A stretch of 64,000 nt of DNA from Latrodectus hesperus (taxonomy: Eukaryota; Arthropoda; Arachnida; Araneae; Theridiidae). The notes below the pieces were generated by a model. That model saw only the letters and a list, made by a program, of their open reading frames with translations. It ran no database searches and was not told the origin of the DNA. Position numbers and translations under genes: made by a program. The stretch's first letter is position 1. Every line of letters starts with the position of its first letter. Below are positions 25,190 through 41,999 of this stretch, in pieces. The stretch spans positions 126,271,981-126,335,980 of the forward strand of contig CM075851.1 in the NCBI GenBank assembly GCA_037975125.1. Direction: 5' to 3'.

Positions 25190-26960
25190 ATATATGCATG
25201 CAATTAATATCATTCTGATCTGTATGTATCAAAGTATTGCAGAACGACAATCCAGACACTGTATAGACAATAAACCAGCCTCAATTCCATTCAAATATCT
25301 GCTGGTAAGCACTTATTTTTATGATACGAAACATATAACTCCCTTCTTACAAAGTGATATTAAAGTAAGACATTCGCTGTAAAATTTTTGTTTTTTGTAA
25401 TACTTCAGTTGTTGAGTCTCAATTCTGCATCATCCAAATGCCTGAATAAAATCCTAATAATTTGAATATTCCCTCATCTTCATCTATTCAAGTGTTACTG
25501 ATATTCTTAAGATCCTTTTTTTCCTGTCCTTCTTGATTTTGGCATTTTACTAATATTCAACGTAACAAAATGTTTTTGTAATATCTTTGTTAGGATAATC
25601 ATAGCAAATTAATAGAATGAAATTTTCACTCTGGAAAAATATTTTAAAATGCATGCTGGTCAATGCTTAACCTACACTTCAAAGAATGAAATGCCGTAAA
25701 GAAAATAACTTCACAGATTTAATTTAAATGATGAAATATGAAAAAGTCCTTCTCTAAGAATATTTAATTTGATTTGTAGATTGTATATCTATCTTGATAA
25801 TACTTTTGTTTTCCACAAAATAATCCCGAAAAATCTATATAATACCTAGCATTAAATGTGTGAAAATCTTACTGACAGATTATCTATCAACACCAATCTA
25901 TAGCTGTATATTTATAGAATCTTTGGACTCAATCATGCTAGTCTATGTTACACTCATAAGGCAATTTTGCCATGTTCTTATTTTCGTATCTTGGTAGATG
26001 TTTTCAGAGAACTGATTTCAGATGACATTAATAGATGCAAAAATCTTGTGCTCATGTTATTTTGTGCTTGTGCTTATGTTAACTAATTAAAATTTATTGA
26101 AGTGAGGCCTATTGTGTTTGAGGAGTAATTTGGTATTATATTCTTATATCATAAGAAGTTCTACACTATCTATAGAAATGATCAAATACAGTTTTAGTTT
26201 AATAGGATAAGAGAAAGTTGTGACACAATCTATCCCATTCAATTTAAAAGATCATAGAAAAATATCGATCTGATGTACCTTAGCGATGACTTTTCAATGA
26301 TTAATCAAAGCAATGAAGTCCAAATTTGTTCTTCAGAGTATACTGGAGCTCTATCAAAACACCATCTCAAGAAATATTAGTTTGAAAATAGTTCCTGATA
26401 CATTAAGATATACTTCATTTTTAAATTTCTTGTTGTATAAGAAGCATAAGCAGTTAGTGATTTATAAGTTTTTTCTCATAAATTGTTGAGGTATTCAGAA
26501 ACAAGTTATTTGAATAAATTGAGCCTACTTATATCAATGAAGATATCAATTTTGTAAAACTTTCCTCTATTTTATCCAAACAATTATAACTGAAAGACTT
26601 TATAAAATAAAACTAAGTTTACGTTAAATTAGCAGTACTCATTTTTCATCCTTAATGTCATAATATAAATACTGTGCAATGCATAGGAAAAAGAATGATA
26701 GCTATTAAATTTTAATATTCAAAATAGGCCATTCTTATAAGTCACAATTTAAAAAACCTGCAATAATCCCAAGTACTTATCCCAAAAGACACTTACGTAG
26801 AAGGTGAAAACACAACACTTATCCCCATTATTCAAAAGTGGCTGTAATAGAGTACGAGAACTTAAGGCCATGAATAACATTTTCCTACAACTAAACCAGG
26901 GGAGAATTACAAATTCTCATCGGAGGCAACTGTGTTGGCACTCCAGACTATTAAGTCATA
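25190..26960. other. Moderately AT-rich, possibly decayed repeat DNA
   Basis: Slightly less AT-rich than flanking DNA, ending in a mixed-composition block at about 26755-26955 (e.g. GGGAGAATTACAAATTCTCA). No domain, terminal repeat or target duplication could be identified. Confidence 0.3.
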
Positions 26961-30289
<3,329 letters not shown>

Positions 30290-30290
<1 letters not shown>

Positions 30291-30650
30291 TTTCTAGATA
30301 ACATTCAATGATGACAGCCAAAGAAAATGTACTATACCAGCATTAAACAGAAAGCTGGATCATCTTGGATTTAAGTCTGGTACTGTTCGGCCATCAGGTC
30401 TTTCTTTGCTTCAGAATAGTCTACAACAATCATTTGCATTTTCTGGGAGGTTTCTAAGAGTTGGCTGCCCATACTAATGAAAATTAGGCTGATTGTTTGA
30501 TATCCTTTTGGTAATTTTTTGATTGGCTCACTGACAGGTATCAAAGAATCGTGCAATTTGTGTTAATGGTAATACTCCCTCAATGTGCTCAAGTACACAC
30601 ACAGATCACTAGAAATCAGAAATTTCAATGTTTTCCGAAATGTTTGTTTC
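30290..30650. other. Lower-AT island, unassigned
   Basis: Mixed-composition block. The minus-strand frame at 30371-30556 (61 codons: MHDSLIPVSEPIKKLPKGYQ...) is less AT-biased than other chance frames but matches no domain I know. It might be a fragment of a retroelement or of a processed transcript. Confidence 0.3.
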
Positions 30651-31085
30651 AGATAAGGAACAAATAAAGCATAATTAATCACAACAAAGTTATGCTCTCA
30701 TTTTATTTCGACTTGCATATAAATTCACAAACTTAATAATTGTATTTCTTAGCATACAATTTCATTCTTGTACATACTGTTTGGCATAACAATGTGTTAA
30801 CTGTTATTTATTAGAGCGGTTACAATTACTTCAGGAGGAAATTTAAGCAATTTTCTCATTAAAAATTTCTTTCTAAATGTTTATATGTGCACATTTAGCG
30901 TTTAAAAATATTCAATTATATGCATAAAATTATTCGGAAATTTCATAACTTAAATATATTAATTAATTTATTTTAATGATGGCGCAAAATGTTTATAAAT
31001 GTAATCTATAAAATAATTTGAATATTAAATAATCAAAAATAAAACATAATTATTGAATTAGCAAATAAATTTTTTATTTCTAGAT

Positions 31086-31088
<3 letters not shown>

Positions 31089-31169
<81 letters not shown>
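31089..31169. repeat. (AT)n microsatellite
   Basis: AT tract of about 80 bp, followed by a short duplication TTAAGTTTAGGG (twice, 31167-31191). Confidence 0.95.
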
Positions 31170-31171
<2 letters not shown>

Positions 31172-31234
31172 GTTTAGGGTTAAGTTTAGGGCAAACTGTA
31201 TAAAAAATTCAAGAGAAATATTTTAAAAAGAATA

Positions 31235-31460
31235 CTACTCGGTGACTTAGTGGAAAGGTATCGCTCTTCGAGATTCTATTCTCGGGTTGGAAAAAGTAGA
31301 ATCATCCCTTAAACGGATCGAGAAACTGAGTACCACACATACTTACTATCTTAACACTGAGAGTTTTCGCTTTGGGCTGATCACACATTGAACAAAGACA
31401 TATGATTCGTACCTCAGGCCTCTCGGTCAGGAAAAGAGGTATGACCTGTCAACGTGTTTA
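31235..31460 (+). mobile_element. Possible decayed tRNA-derived SINE
   Basis: The head resembles a tRNA: CTCGGTGACTTAGTGGAAAG (box A-like), then CTATTCTCGGGTTGGAAAA (weak box B position). A GC-richer body follows (GCCTCTCGGTCAGGAAAAGA). It lies between two microsatellites, a common setting for SINE ends. No target duplication was found. Confidence 0.4.
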
Positions 31461-31467
31461 GTTTTAG

Positions 31468-31591
<124 letters not shown>

Positions 31592-32208
31592 ACGAATTTT
31601 TTAAATATATTTTGTGAAAAATATTTATGCCAGTAACAAGGTATAAGAAATATTTTGCAGAGTATATAAGCAATGTTCCCTATATTTGATGATTCTGAAA
31701 ATTTTAAAATGCATTTTTTTGATGATGTAAGAAAAAGTATTTATTTTACAATAAATTTTTAACTGCATATTTTCAAATAAATTATGCAATAATTTTTGAA
31801 TTATTAAAATACAAAAGTCTGTATAAAAGGAATAAAAAATTTAATTGCCTTTGATAACCAGTCATAACCCTGATGTTTTTCACTATGGTTTGTAACAGTA
31901 ATTAACTGCGCATGTGTAATACTTTGGATATAATTTCTAAAATATATATGTACTTAATTGATTTCATTTTATTCACATATGTGTTGTAATATTATTTTGT
32001 ATTTTAAAGTACATATATTATACTAATATGTTTTACTACGTGACTATTCTGCTTTTTTCTCTCTCCTATCTATTTTAATACAATAATAATAAACTTCCAC
32101 ATTGTTGCAGATATGAAATATTCTTGGCACACGTTAATATCTCCAGTTAATATATATTCATATTTTTTGTTAATTAAGGTAATTATTAAGATTGTTAGTT
32201 AATTAAGG

Positions 32209-32241
32209 TAATTATCTTGCCCTTATAAGGCAAGATAATTA
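32209..32241. repeat. 13-bp perfect inverted repeat, 7-nt loop
   Basis: TAATTATCTTGCC (32209-32221) pairs with GGCAAGATAATTA (32229-32241). It lies next to a direct duplication of GTTAATTAAGGTAATTAT at about 32169 and 32199, so this small locus has both direct and inverted duplication. Confidence 0.9.
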
Positions 32242-32270
32242 AGGAAATTTTCATGAACATTTATTCAAAT

Positions 32271-32582
32271 GTTGTTGTCTTGTGCCAGCCAGACTGGTAA
32301 TATGGGGGAAGGGCTCCTTCACTTTTCCAATTAAGCCTTAATTGGTGTGGAGTCCAACTTCCTCAGTACACACATGTCATAGGTACCCGTTTAAAGGGTA
32401 GGCAAACATTCAGAACCTATTTATATAAGGAAAGGACATTGACAGAAGTGAGAGAGAGAGAGGAAAAGGGCATCCATGCCCGAACCGGGGTTTGAACTCA
32501 GGACCTTCCTCACTAAGTGTGCCTTACTGCGGAAAATGCCTCCCTTTCCGCAGTTAGGCACACTGACCACTAGACAGGGTGG
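32271..32582 (-). mobile_element. tRNA-derived SINE (head A, tail D) with internal hairpin
   Basis: Minus-strand head with TGTCTAGTGGTCAG, box B CTGAGTTCAAACCCCGGTTC, middle with CCCTTTAAACGGGTACC, and tail with GGAGTCCA and CAGTCTGGCTGGCACAAG ending in AACAAC. It matches the copy at 33677-33949 throughout, except for an extra block of about 35-40 bp between box A and box B that forms an inverted repeat with the adjacent tRNA-like sequence (32516-32564). No clear target duplication was seen. Confidence 0.8.
32516..32564. repeat. 20-bp inverted repeat inside a SINE head
   Basis: AGTGTGCCTTACTGCGGAAA (32516-32535) is the reverse complement of 32545-32564 with one mismatch, and the loop is 9 nt. 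Related SINE copies have only one arm (the tRNA-like CAGTCAGGCACGCTGACC stretch), so the other arm is an inserted inverted copy. Confidence 0.9.
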
Positions 32583-32760
32583 TTAGCTTAAGTACTGTTT
32601 TCATTCAGGTATATTAAAAGGAATAATATATAAAGGCTTTCCTGATCAAAGTAGATAAATATTTCTTTCAAATATATTAGGTTTGTTTTATTCTATTTTA
32701 AATACTATAAAAAAGTTGCATACAATAAGCACTCATCCGATTATTTTAAAATGGAATGGG

Positions 32761-32851
32761 GATATGAAAGAAAGTACAATCATTTTAAACCTGGATTTGA
32801 GCCCAGGACCTCCCTATTGCAGTCCAGAAGCTGACCACTAGCCAGGATGTC
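32761..32851 (-). mobile_element. SINE head A fragment
   Basis: Reverse complement contains GGCTAGTGGTCAGCTTCTGG, then GGTCCTGGGCTCAAATCCAG (box B-like), then a GTACTTTCTTTCATATC remnant of the CT-rich middle. The tail is missing. Confidence 0.7.
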
Positions 32852-33157
32852 TTCTAATAATACGAAATTATGATAAACCCAAAAATAGAAATTAATCAAA
32901 GTTGAAAATTATTTGATAAATTATAGCCATTTAAATAATTCATTTAATACAAAAAGTATTTTCATATAATAAAGTAATACGTCCGACACAATATTCATTT
33001 CCTTTTATCAAATTCATCTCCCATAAAAATTCATAATTTCATTTAAAACTTTTCAATGATTTTATCCCAAAAATGACTAAGAATGTCTCTTTGCTAAAGA
33101 GAAATCCTTTTAAGCAGCCACACGAGATAATTTTAAAAGACATTCGACTGCTATTGC

Positions 33158-33305
33158 AAACTGCTGTCTGTAGTTAATCGTTCTGACATTTGATAGATGA
33201 TCGATCTCACAAAACATGGGAGCACTTACCACGACTGAATCAATTTTAAGTAGAGTTGACGCTGATTTGTCTTACAGAGACAGACCCTTTATCAATCAAG
33301 TAACG
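33158..33305 (-). repeat. Unclassified repeat R1, copy 3
   Basis: Plus-strand landmarks: TTAATCGTTCTGACATTTGA, GGGAGCACTTACCACGACTG, AATCAATTTTAAGTAGAGTT, CTGATTTGTC, TATCAATCAAG. On the minus strand the centre is AGTCGTG|GTAAGTGCTCCC, a strong donor-like site (33222-33229) shared with copy 2. The flanking mixed composition extends to about 33060. Confidence 0.5.
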
Positions 33306-33421
33306 CAGCTGGAATCTGTAGACTGAAGAATAGTTGAAGAAACATAAACTCGAACATTTTCTTAAAACCGAACATTTGCTGCTTTCATTTTCTTGAAAAT
33401 TAACATTTATTTATTTATAAA

Positions 33422-33457
33422 AGTAAAGCAGAATCAAGTTTTTGATTCTGCTTTACT
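33422..33457. repeat. 16-bp perfect hairpin, 4-nt loop
   Basis: AGTAAAGCAGAATCAA (33422-33437), loop GTTT, then TTGATTCTGCTTTACT (33442-33457). No element boundary or promoter is recognisable around it. Confidence 0.9.
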
Positions 33458-33676
33458 GGTTTACATTTTGCTTCAAGGTTAAATTATTCTGTATTTATAC
33501 TTGTAGTTATATGGTCAATTTTACATTAAGGAGCTTATTAAGATTTTGCCTAAGTGTCATTTTATACTCATCATCACATGTAAAACATTATTCATAAAGC
33601 AGAATCCAAGACAAAATGAATATGTCATATTAACATGCCTGATTAAAATTATCAAACTTGTAAACAAATGCTAATG

Positions 33677-33949
33677 TTGTTGTGTGCCAGCCAGGCTGGC
33701 AACATGGGGTGCGCTGCTCCACTTTTCCAACTGAACCATATTTTGCTGTGGAGTCCGACTTCTTCAGTACACACATGCCATAGGTACCCGTTTATAGGGT
33801 AGGTAATCATTCACACTTCATTCATATAAGGAAAGGACAAAGACAGGATAGATAGAGAGAGAAAGTACATCCATGCCCGAACCGGGATTACAACCCAGGA
33901 CCTCCTTATCCACAGTCAGGCACGCTGACCACTAGACAAGTTGGGCGGC
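33677..33949 (-). mobile_element. tRNA-derived SINE (head A, tail D), full length
   Basis: Minus-strand order: GCCGCCCAACTTGTCTAGTG, box B region GGTCCTGGGTTGTAATCCCG (one change in box B), CT-rich middle, CCCTATAAACGGGTACC, then tail CGGACTCCACAGCAAAATAT and GCCAGCCTGGCTGGCACACA ending in ACAACA. Flanking repeats AACAAATG(C/T)TAATG at 33663-33676 and 33950-33963 (13 of 14 identical) are the target-site duplication, so this copy defines the ends of the A/D type. Confidence 0.9.
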
Positions 33950-33964
33950 AACAAATGTTAATGG

Positions 33965-36900
33965 ATTTTTGTTTTAAATGATATATTGCATAAAAATATT
34001 TCTAAAAAATATTATTTCAATTTATTTTACTTGCATTTTTAAACTAGCTTTATTTAGAAAATATATTTATGTTTTTGAATTTAAAATGAAATTATAAATT
34101 TCAATTTAAATGAATCATGCATTGTTGTTAGCGTAATTTTAATACATCCGAAATCAATACAAGAGTATAATATGCTTGCACATAAATTGTGTAATTTTTA
34201 CTATTTTGCAAAAAATTCAAAATAAATAAACAAAAATAAAAACATTTTTATTTTTAAGGTATTTTTATATACATAACAGCATACCATTGTATAACACTTT
34301 AATCTGTATATCATGATATTTAATATAAAATCATTTTTGAATTGAAAATCCTAAAAATGAAAAGAAACCAGTATTTTTAGGTTACTTGAATTAATTTTTA
34401 AGTGGTCTATCATTTTTGCTTAAAATATGTTGGAAAAACATTTTTTAATTTTGTCAAAAGCTGTTTTATTTATCACAATTTTAGAATCAATAAAAATTGA
34501 AAAATCTGCTGATAAAATCTGTTATAATGCCGAATATCTATATATTAATGGTATAAATAGTGAAACATTTAGTTAAATAAAAATATTTTAGACACGTTTG
34601 CTTATTCTTTTTGTTTTTAAATTATATATTAATTAAATATTCAAAGTTTAAAAAAATTGAAGTACTGTAGTATTTTTGTATTTCTATATTTTAAATTTAT
34701 TTACTTAATCATGATAATGTATTTTTAATCTCACTATGTAGTGATTACAAATACATTTAGCGTTTATTATTGTTAGATTTGAATATTCTTTTAATTTTAT
34801 TTAAGGATGGGAATGAAGATAAATGAACTCATTGGCTCCAATTAATAAAGCATTTTTATTCCATATTGAAAGCATTGCCAATATTTGAGCTTTAATGTTT
34901 CGTGCAATATAAGAAATTGCATCAAAATATTAAAAAATAATCTAAAAGAAATTTTAATTTGTTAAATTTATTATTTAATTTCAGGAATTTCAGATGGTAA
35001 AGTTATTATCATTAAGTAATCATTTGTATTTTGAATACCACATACACTTGAAACATAGAAATTTATTGATATAAGTCTTGCACACACACAAAAATTCAAT
35101 TCAATAAATTAAACTAATGTTAAATATATAGGCTAGATAATTTTCCTATGAATGTAAGAACACTATTCTTTTTAGAAATGTTCTCTTCTGAAGGTTGACT
35201 GAAAAGTTTTCAGTTACAAGTAAAAAAAAACTATTTTTCTGGAAAATTTTGCGCTTCTTTCTTTTATATATATTTTTGATAAAATTTGTACATTTATTAT
35301 TTGTACACTATTTTGTACATTTATTATTTTCATTAATTTCCAAAATCATTCTGTTGTGTCCAGTTTAAATTTCTTTCAACTTATTTTTTAAAATTATTTG
35401 AAATTGATTGCATAAGTCATGAAATATTATTGTTAATGTTATCATAATTATATGATGCATCTCAGGAATGATTGATAATTCATGTTAGAGATATTAATCC
35501 CTATATAAACATTAAATACAACTTTCATAGTAAATATGCCATTCATTAAATTATAAGAACTCTGTATTTTTTATTATATTGTGTATTTTTACTATACTAT
35601 GAATTTTCACAATTGATTTTAATATATTTAAGAGAGCTCTTTTTTAATTTTTTCTTGAATCAGTTGATACATTATTCTTACAAGAAAAGCATTGATAAAG
35701 GAACTCAAACTTAAAACGTTTGAATTAATCAATTCAGCTTAAAGTCCCCACATTCTGAACTGCCTTTAGAGGTTGTAAATCTATCACTAGCAAAACAGTT
35801 ACCATAGCTATCAGGAAGTAAATCTAAACAATAGGTCATTGTGGAATTAAACTGGTAATACTTCGAATGTATTTAATTACATATTAAAAATTTAAAATTC
35901 AATTTAGTTTAACTAAATGGCTAATCATTGATAAAAAATTATATTTCAGTAATTTAAAATGGCTGAAATATTTTTATATTATTAAAATTAAGTTATCTTA
36001 CTATTATAATAAATATTTATCATGTTTAATTAAATAATAAATTGTTATTATAATAAAATTATTATAAATTTATTATTATTTATTATAAAATTAATTATAT
36101 AGATAATAATTTTAACGTTGTTTGTGAAATGTCTGGAGCGTTGTCCTCCTGTTACGTGATATAATTCAAACCGTTTTGAACACAGCTATTAAAACTGAAT
36201 TACTCACTGAAATATCGTTTACCTTATGTTACACTGTCACATAATGTTTTTTTCTGTTTTACTCCCTTCTTTGCCATTAATCCTTACAAATAATTAAAAT
36301 TTACTGCAATGTATGTCTGTGCATTGCTCATGGAATATTTTGTGTGAAAGACATTTTCATTATAAACTCAGAATTTTCCTTCATATTTAATTTTACAACA
36401 AAATCTTGGGAATTTAGATTCTTATTAGGTAATAAGTGATTCATGTATTTGCAGTTTTATTAGTTAAGATTTAAATGCAATTCAAAGTAAGTATACTTAA
36501 AGGTACGTATTTCATATTTAACACTTATTTAAAGGGATGCAGTTAATGTTTTAGATAAAATGAGTTGAAAACAAACTGGCCAGTTTTTTAACTGTACAAA
36601 ATACTAAAAAAATGGTTAATTCATTTACAACATTTTATTTACTTTACCTATATTTTAATAAGTGTTTGATCTGCAGAATAGACTTATAATTTTTTAAAAA
36701 AATAGTTGCCTTTGAGTAGTAAATGAACTAAGCCAACCACACTTCTGATGAAGAATAAATATTGTCCTATATTACATATTCATTTCATTTAAATAAAATT
36801 AAAGGTCTAATTATCAATGTCTTTACTTCAATTTCCCTGGTATTAGGTATTAATTCATAAAAAATTATTTTTGTTATGAACTAATAAATCCCAATAAATA

Positions 36901-39900
36901 TCTCAATGAAATTGATAGTTACGAAAATCCCATTAAATTTCTATATCTATATCCAGTCTCTACTTTTTAATGAGCATTTAGGAATTGTGAAATATATTTT
37001 GAATAATTAAAAAAATAAAATTTTTTACGAATACAAAATTTACAGCTGAAAAACCATTTTTGCCGCTTTAAAATAAACAATAACTTTAAGTGGTTTGATT
37101 AGAGTGATATGATATACACACTATTGAAACATCAATAAAATTTAATTGTTTTTGTAAAATATATCATGGAAAGACAAGGATAATTTTTATTCACACAAGT
37201 TTACTTACAAATTACAATAAATTAGTTTTCCCAGAAACAATTATTCCATTACGACTTATTTTATATTAAATAACTTATGATTTATTCTCATATTTCTGAC
37301 TCTAAATGCATGTATCCTTCGTTAACATAAGTGTAATTTTTGTTAACAAATGCTTACTTAGTCCTAAGATATGGACTCAACAATTATATACTGTCTTTTA
37401 TGACCAAATATGTATATCAAATTAATCAATTATGCAAAATTTCATTTAGCAACAGGTAAATACCTTTTTTATAAACCGTAAAATAATAATATATAACCTT
37501 AAAGAGAAAATAAATAGTACTTTTTTCAGTCTTGATTTCATTTATATCTGAAATTAATTGTTGTGTATATCTTAATTTAATCGGTCACGAAATAGCACTG
37601 CGGAAAAAAAAATCTATTTGATCTATCACCAGCATGAGGCATCTGGAAAATTTCCTGAAGTTTAGTTATCCACACCAATTAAGCCCTCTTGGATAGAGTT
37701 TCGTAAAACTTGCAGAATCAATTAGTTTTGTTTGAGAAAGATTGTGTATATTGGCTTTCTGTGTAACTTAATCCTACTGTGAAACTGTTAAGTGTTTCTT
37801 CTTCTTTCTGAAAAGTTCAATTATATTTTTCGCAAAACTGATATTAAGGAACTCACTATTGTTATTAAGGAACTGGCTTTATGTTGAATTTTAATGATTG
37901 GTAATTACTTTTCTATATTAATACATTTTAACAACTGGATTTGATTTATATTTTTATTAAATAACATATTAACAGAATTAAAATTAAATTAAAAAATATG
38001 TAAGCTGATTTTAATTTATATTGATTATATTTAGATAACTAGTTAACATAGCTTTCCAACAAAGGAATTTTATAATATAAGGAATGTGTTTAAAATATAA
38101 TAAATCAAAATAATTTTTGTTAAATTAGGTAAATTTTATAGGTTATAAGTATTAAGATTACATAATATTTATTTCTCTTACATAAGACATTTCATTACTG
38201 TTGTCTATCACATAGTGAAAAATTTCATCACAAATTTCCAATTTTTAATTAATATATTTTGAAAAATGTTACTTTTTGGATATAAAACCAAGATTTTGAT
38301 TTCTTAATGGTATTTGTTATTAGCTTAGCAGAAATTTACCAGTGTTTTTTCTTCCAAATAATTAAATCTTAATAAATATTACAAACCAAAAAATTTAATT
38401 TTACAGTTTCTAATAAGAACTAAAAATTAATTTATTGCCCGAAAATAAACCATTTCATGGAATTAAAATAGATCCTAATAATCTAATAATTCCCTTTTTA
38501 ATATTTGCAATGGTTTTGAAATTACTTGAAACAAATAATAATAATAATATTCTTCACTATCTTGTAGCCATATAGGAATATATACACAACGCAATATTTT
38601 AAGCACTTCGAATGCTAAAGTTTGTTACAAATAAAGTTTACAATAGTTTAGCCTCTGATCGCAAGCTATACATTACAATTATCAATGTAGTCAGAGTTAT
38701 TATATTAAGGAAGAAGTTAATAATCCAAAGAATAAGAGACAGGTTAAGGCTGAATTTAATATTTTTGAATTTAGAATTGTTGTTTTAAGACAAAAAATTC
38801 AGTTCGACTTTTGGCATATTATTTTGGTACACTCACATAAAACACACTTAAAATTTAACTTAATGGTTCTTAGAAGAAGAAAGAAAATAAACGTGACGAG
38901 CAATAATTTATATAGGACAATGTATTGCAAAAGCACTTTATTTCAGATGTGATAGGGCATTTCGCTCAGCTCAATATTTCTTAAGATAAAAAATTTTCAC
39001 AGTGTTAATTTTTTGTTATACTTCGTTTATTCGAAACAAGCTGAACGTAGAATTCGCTTTCTGGCATTATTTTTTCAGCGTAGAAATTTACTTAAATATA
39101 AGATACTGGAACACTTCCAAATCATTCATTTTTGATATACTCTAATAAGTACCATGCATAAAATGAGTAATTTTTAAAAAATACATAGCTTAAAATCTTA
39201 CGAAAAAATATTTAAGGCATTTTTCTCTATCTGCTAAGAAACTACGCATTATAACAAGAAGCCATTACAGCTAAGTGCTCCACTTAAATTCTAGAAAAAT
39301 GCCTTTTTTAAGTTTTTTTTTCTTTTTAACCACGAATAGAAGTTAAAAAAAGTACGCATCATTACAATATTATTATAACGAAAATAAAATGCGTTTTATG
39401 AAAATACATTAAAATGGGGAGTTTTGTTTAATTATGAAAGTATTATCTCTTTCTCTATCTCTAAATTTGCAATTTAACTAAAACTTAATTTGCATGAGTT
39501 TAAGAAACGTTACACTTTCTATTTATAATTAATTAAAACTAAGTTTCATTCTAATTCTGAAATTCACTTCAAAATGTCCATATGTAGTAATTTGTCAGAT
39601 TAAAAATATACTTACTGAAAATTGAAACCATATGGAATCAGCTCATTTATATTAATTTGAACAAAGGAGTTCAATTGAATTTTTCTAGTTCAGACCATAC
39701 ATGGGTACAGTTGCTTAATTATCGTAGAAAATTTGATAAAGTAACAAAGTAAAAAAAAAAGTATTTTTTAAATAATAAACCATACCCAAACTAAAATATA
39801 TATTTCCTTGAAGTTTAAACTATTTATGAAAAAAAATTAAACTAATTTAAAATTGTTCAGTTTTATAATAACTTATTTTCATTACTTTTTAATTATCTTC

Positions 39901-41075
39901 CTTTTCGTTAAAAATAAATTTTTCAATGATCTTGCCATGCAGGATTATTCATTTTTTAAAAAATTATCCATTTTAAGACAAAAATGTAAAAACAATGATT
40001 TTCTTTATGAAGTCAATAAAGTGAATTAATTTATTTTTCTATTTTCATTTTTTAAATGATTACGAACAATTTTTTTGTCATTTTCTTTAAAAAGATAACA
40101 AACTATAGAGTGTTACATGTTAATATTACATATTATTTTATTAATATCATATTAATATTTTTTATTAATAAATATCTTTTTGAAAAACTATTTAAAATTG
40201 TTCTTAAAACTATTTGAAATACATTCATATTTTTTCAGATTTTGAAGTTTAAATATAAAATACAATGTGTTGATTGGTTTTATTTGTATCATGTTGCAAA
40301 AGTATTAAATGTTTTCTTATTAAAATTTTAAATCATAAATTTTACATTATAAAATATTTTCAAAATTGATGAACCAATCTGATTTAATATTAATTGTATA
40401 TATATAAACAGCTGCATATACATAAGAAGTTTTTCAAATTTTAGGATTTTTAATTATTCCTGTGCCTTATTTTTTAAATTATTTTGTATTTTCTAAATTT
40501 ATTCAATCACAACTTTAAATTCGAAAGAAAATGTGTCAAATAATATTATTGAGTTAATATTTTTACACTGAAGTAATAACTTTACAGTCAATTCTTTATT
40601 GATTAGCAAAATATTAATTGTCATATCTAAGTCGAATGTTAACAATGTAGTTTTCTGCGATGAAACAAAGCAGTGAATATAAATAATATATTTCTACCTT
40701 CTGTTGAAATATATTTTATCCTATTTGGTTATTTATTTTTTTAAAATCGAAAATTAGTCCTCGTTTATAATAATCTTTATTTTGGCGCAAACTAGAGTAA
40801 ATTAATTCAGAAAGTATGGGGATTGTTATGGGGTATTCATTATGAATATTTGTGAATTCATTATGAATGATTCTAGGTATTCATTAACAATGATTCTATA
40901 TATTCATGACCAATTATATAGAATTAGTGAATACATTACACACATACATATAATGAAGGAATGACGTTTAGTTTTTCCTCTTTTTACCAATTACGCTTAT
41001 TTGTGTGAAAATATAAAAACATATTATAATACTAATTTAACTCAACCGATATAATATTATGGTTACTATATTAAA
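33965..41075. other. Long AT-rich stretch without recognised features
   Basis: About 7 kb. Small patches of mixed composition occur at about 35735-35850, 36115-36185 and 37600-37830, but none shows a frame, a tRNA-like pair of boxes or a match to R1/R2. Degenerate GAATTCATTATGAATGATTC repeats lie at about 40835-40910. Confidence 0.5.
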
Positions 41076-41080
41076 AATAT

Positions 41081-41198
41081 TTTGTACGATACACATAGGT
41101 AAACACATAGAATATAATCTATGTACCAAGACACTAACATATGGCTTTGTACGATACTACATAGGAATATAATTTATGTGCCAAGCCACTAACAAATG
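41081..41198 (+). repeat. Imperfect tandem duplication, about 55-65 bp unit
   Basis: TTTGTACGATACACATAG ... ATGTACCAAGACACTAACAT is followed at once by TTTGTACGATACTACATAGG ... ATGTGCCAAGCCACTAACAA. The first unit has about 11 extra bases. Confidence 0.8.
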
Positions 41199-41199
41199 T

Positions 41200-41999
41200 A
41201 TGTTTTAAAGATTAATATATATAATAAGTATAAGTATATATATTCAACTCTTTTTAAGAAAACAATGAATAAGCATGAAATAGCTTTCATTATCAGTGCA
41301 ATAGTTAAATAGTAACAAAAGAAACAAGGCTATATTAAAGGAACTTTCATTTTTGTACTTATTATTTATTCTCAAAATCAATTTAGTAGCTCTATGAGAT
41401 AATATATTTGATAATGACCATGTTAATGATAAATGTATCTTGACAAGTTTCAATTCCCACCTCTTTAGATTGAATAATTTCATGTCTAAATAAATTCATT
41501 TTTTGAATACAATTAAATGGTAATTAGAATTGATTTCAGAACTTTTCCTCTTACATATTCCGACATTTAGATGATTCGCAGATATGTAAATAAGCAGATA
41601 TAAATGGAATAATTGGATTTGCAATCAACGTCCTTTCAATCTTAAATATTTTATGATTATGTTTTTGGAAAAATACATAGGTATTTATTTGAGGTTAACA
41701 CATCGATTTACGAAAAAAAGGGTAAATAAAATATATTATTTTTCAAGTCACTTACAATGTTAGAAAATGTTCATTCATTTTTTGGAAGCTATGGAAATCA
41801 ATGGTGCCTCACCTTTGCTAGTCATAGTCTTTCTGGATGTTCACGACGTCATGGACATAGTTTAGCCCTGCTAAACAAAGGGGATTGGAAAGAAGAAGAA
41901 GAAGATGGTGCAAATACTTAAGCAGCTTTGTCACTTAAGCTGGTTTGATTAACTTAACCACAATGAGAGATAGGTTATTTTATAATTTTGAACTTTAAG
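41200..41999. other. AT-rich DNA, then mixed block before a transposase relic
   Basis: The minus-strand frame at 41244-41483 has no domain. At 41785-41960 composition becomes mixed (TGTTCACGACGTCATGGACA), probably the decayed 5' part of the element that follows. Confidence 0.4.

Noticed and set aside
31167..31191. TTAGGG-like telomeric repeat
   Set aside because: Only two copies of TTAAGTTTAGGG occur. Too short, and not the arthropod TTAGG tandem array.
36115..36185. tRNA-like sequence (GTCTGGAGCGTTGTCCTCCT ... AATTCAAACCG)
   Set aside because: Box A is poor and box B lacks the conserved TTCGA core. No SINE body follows.
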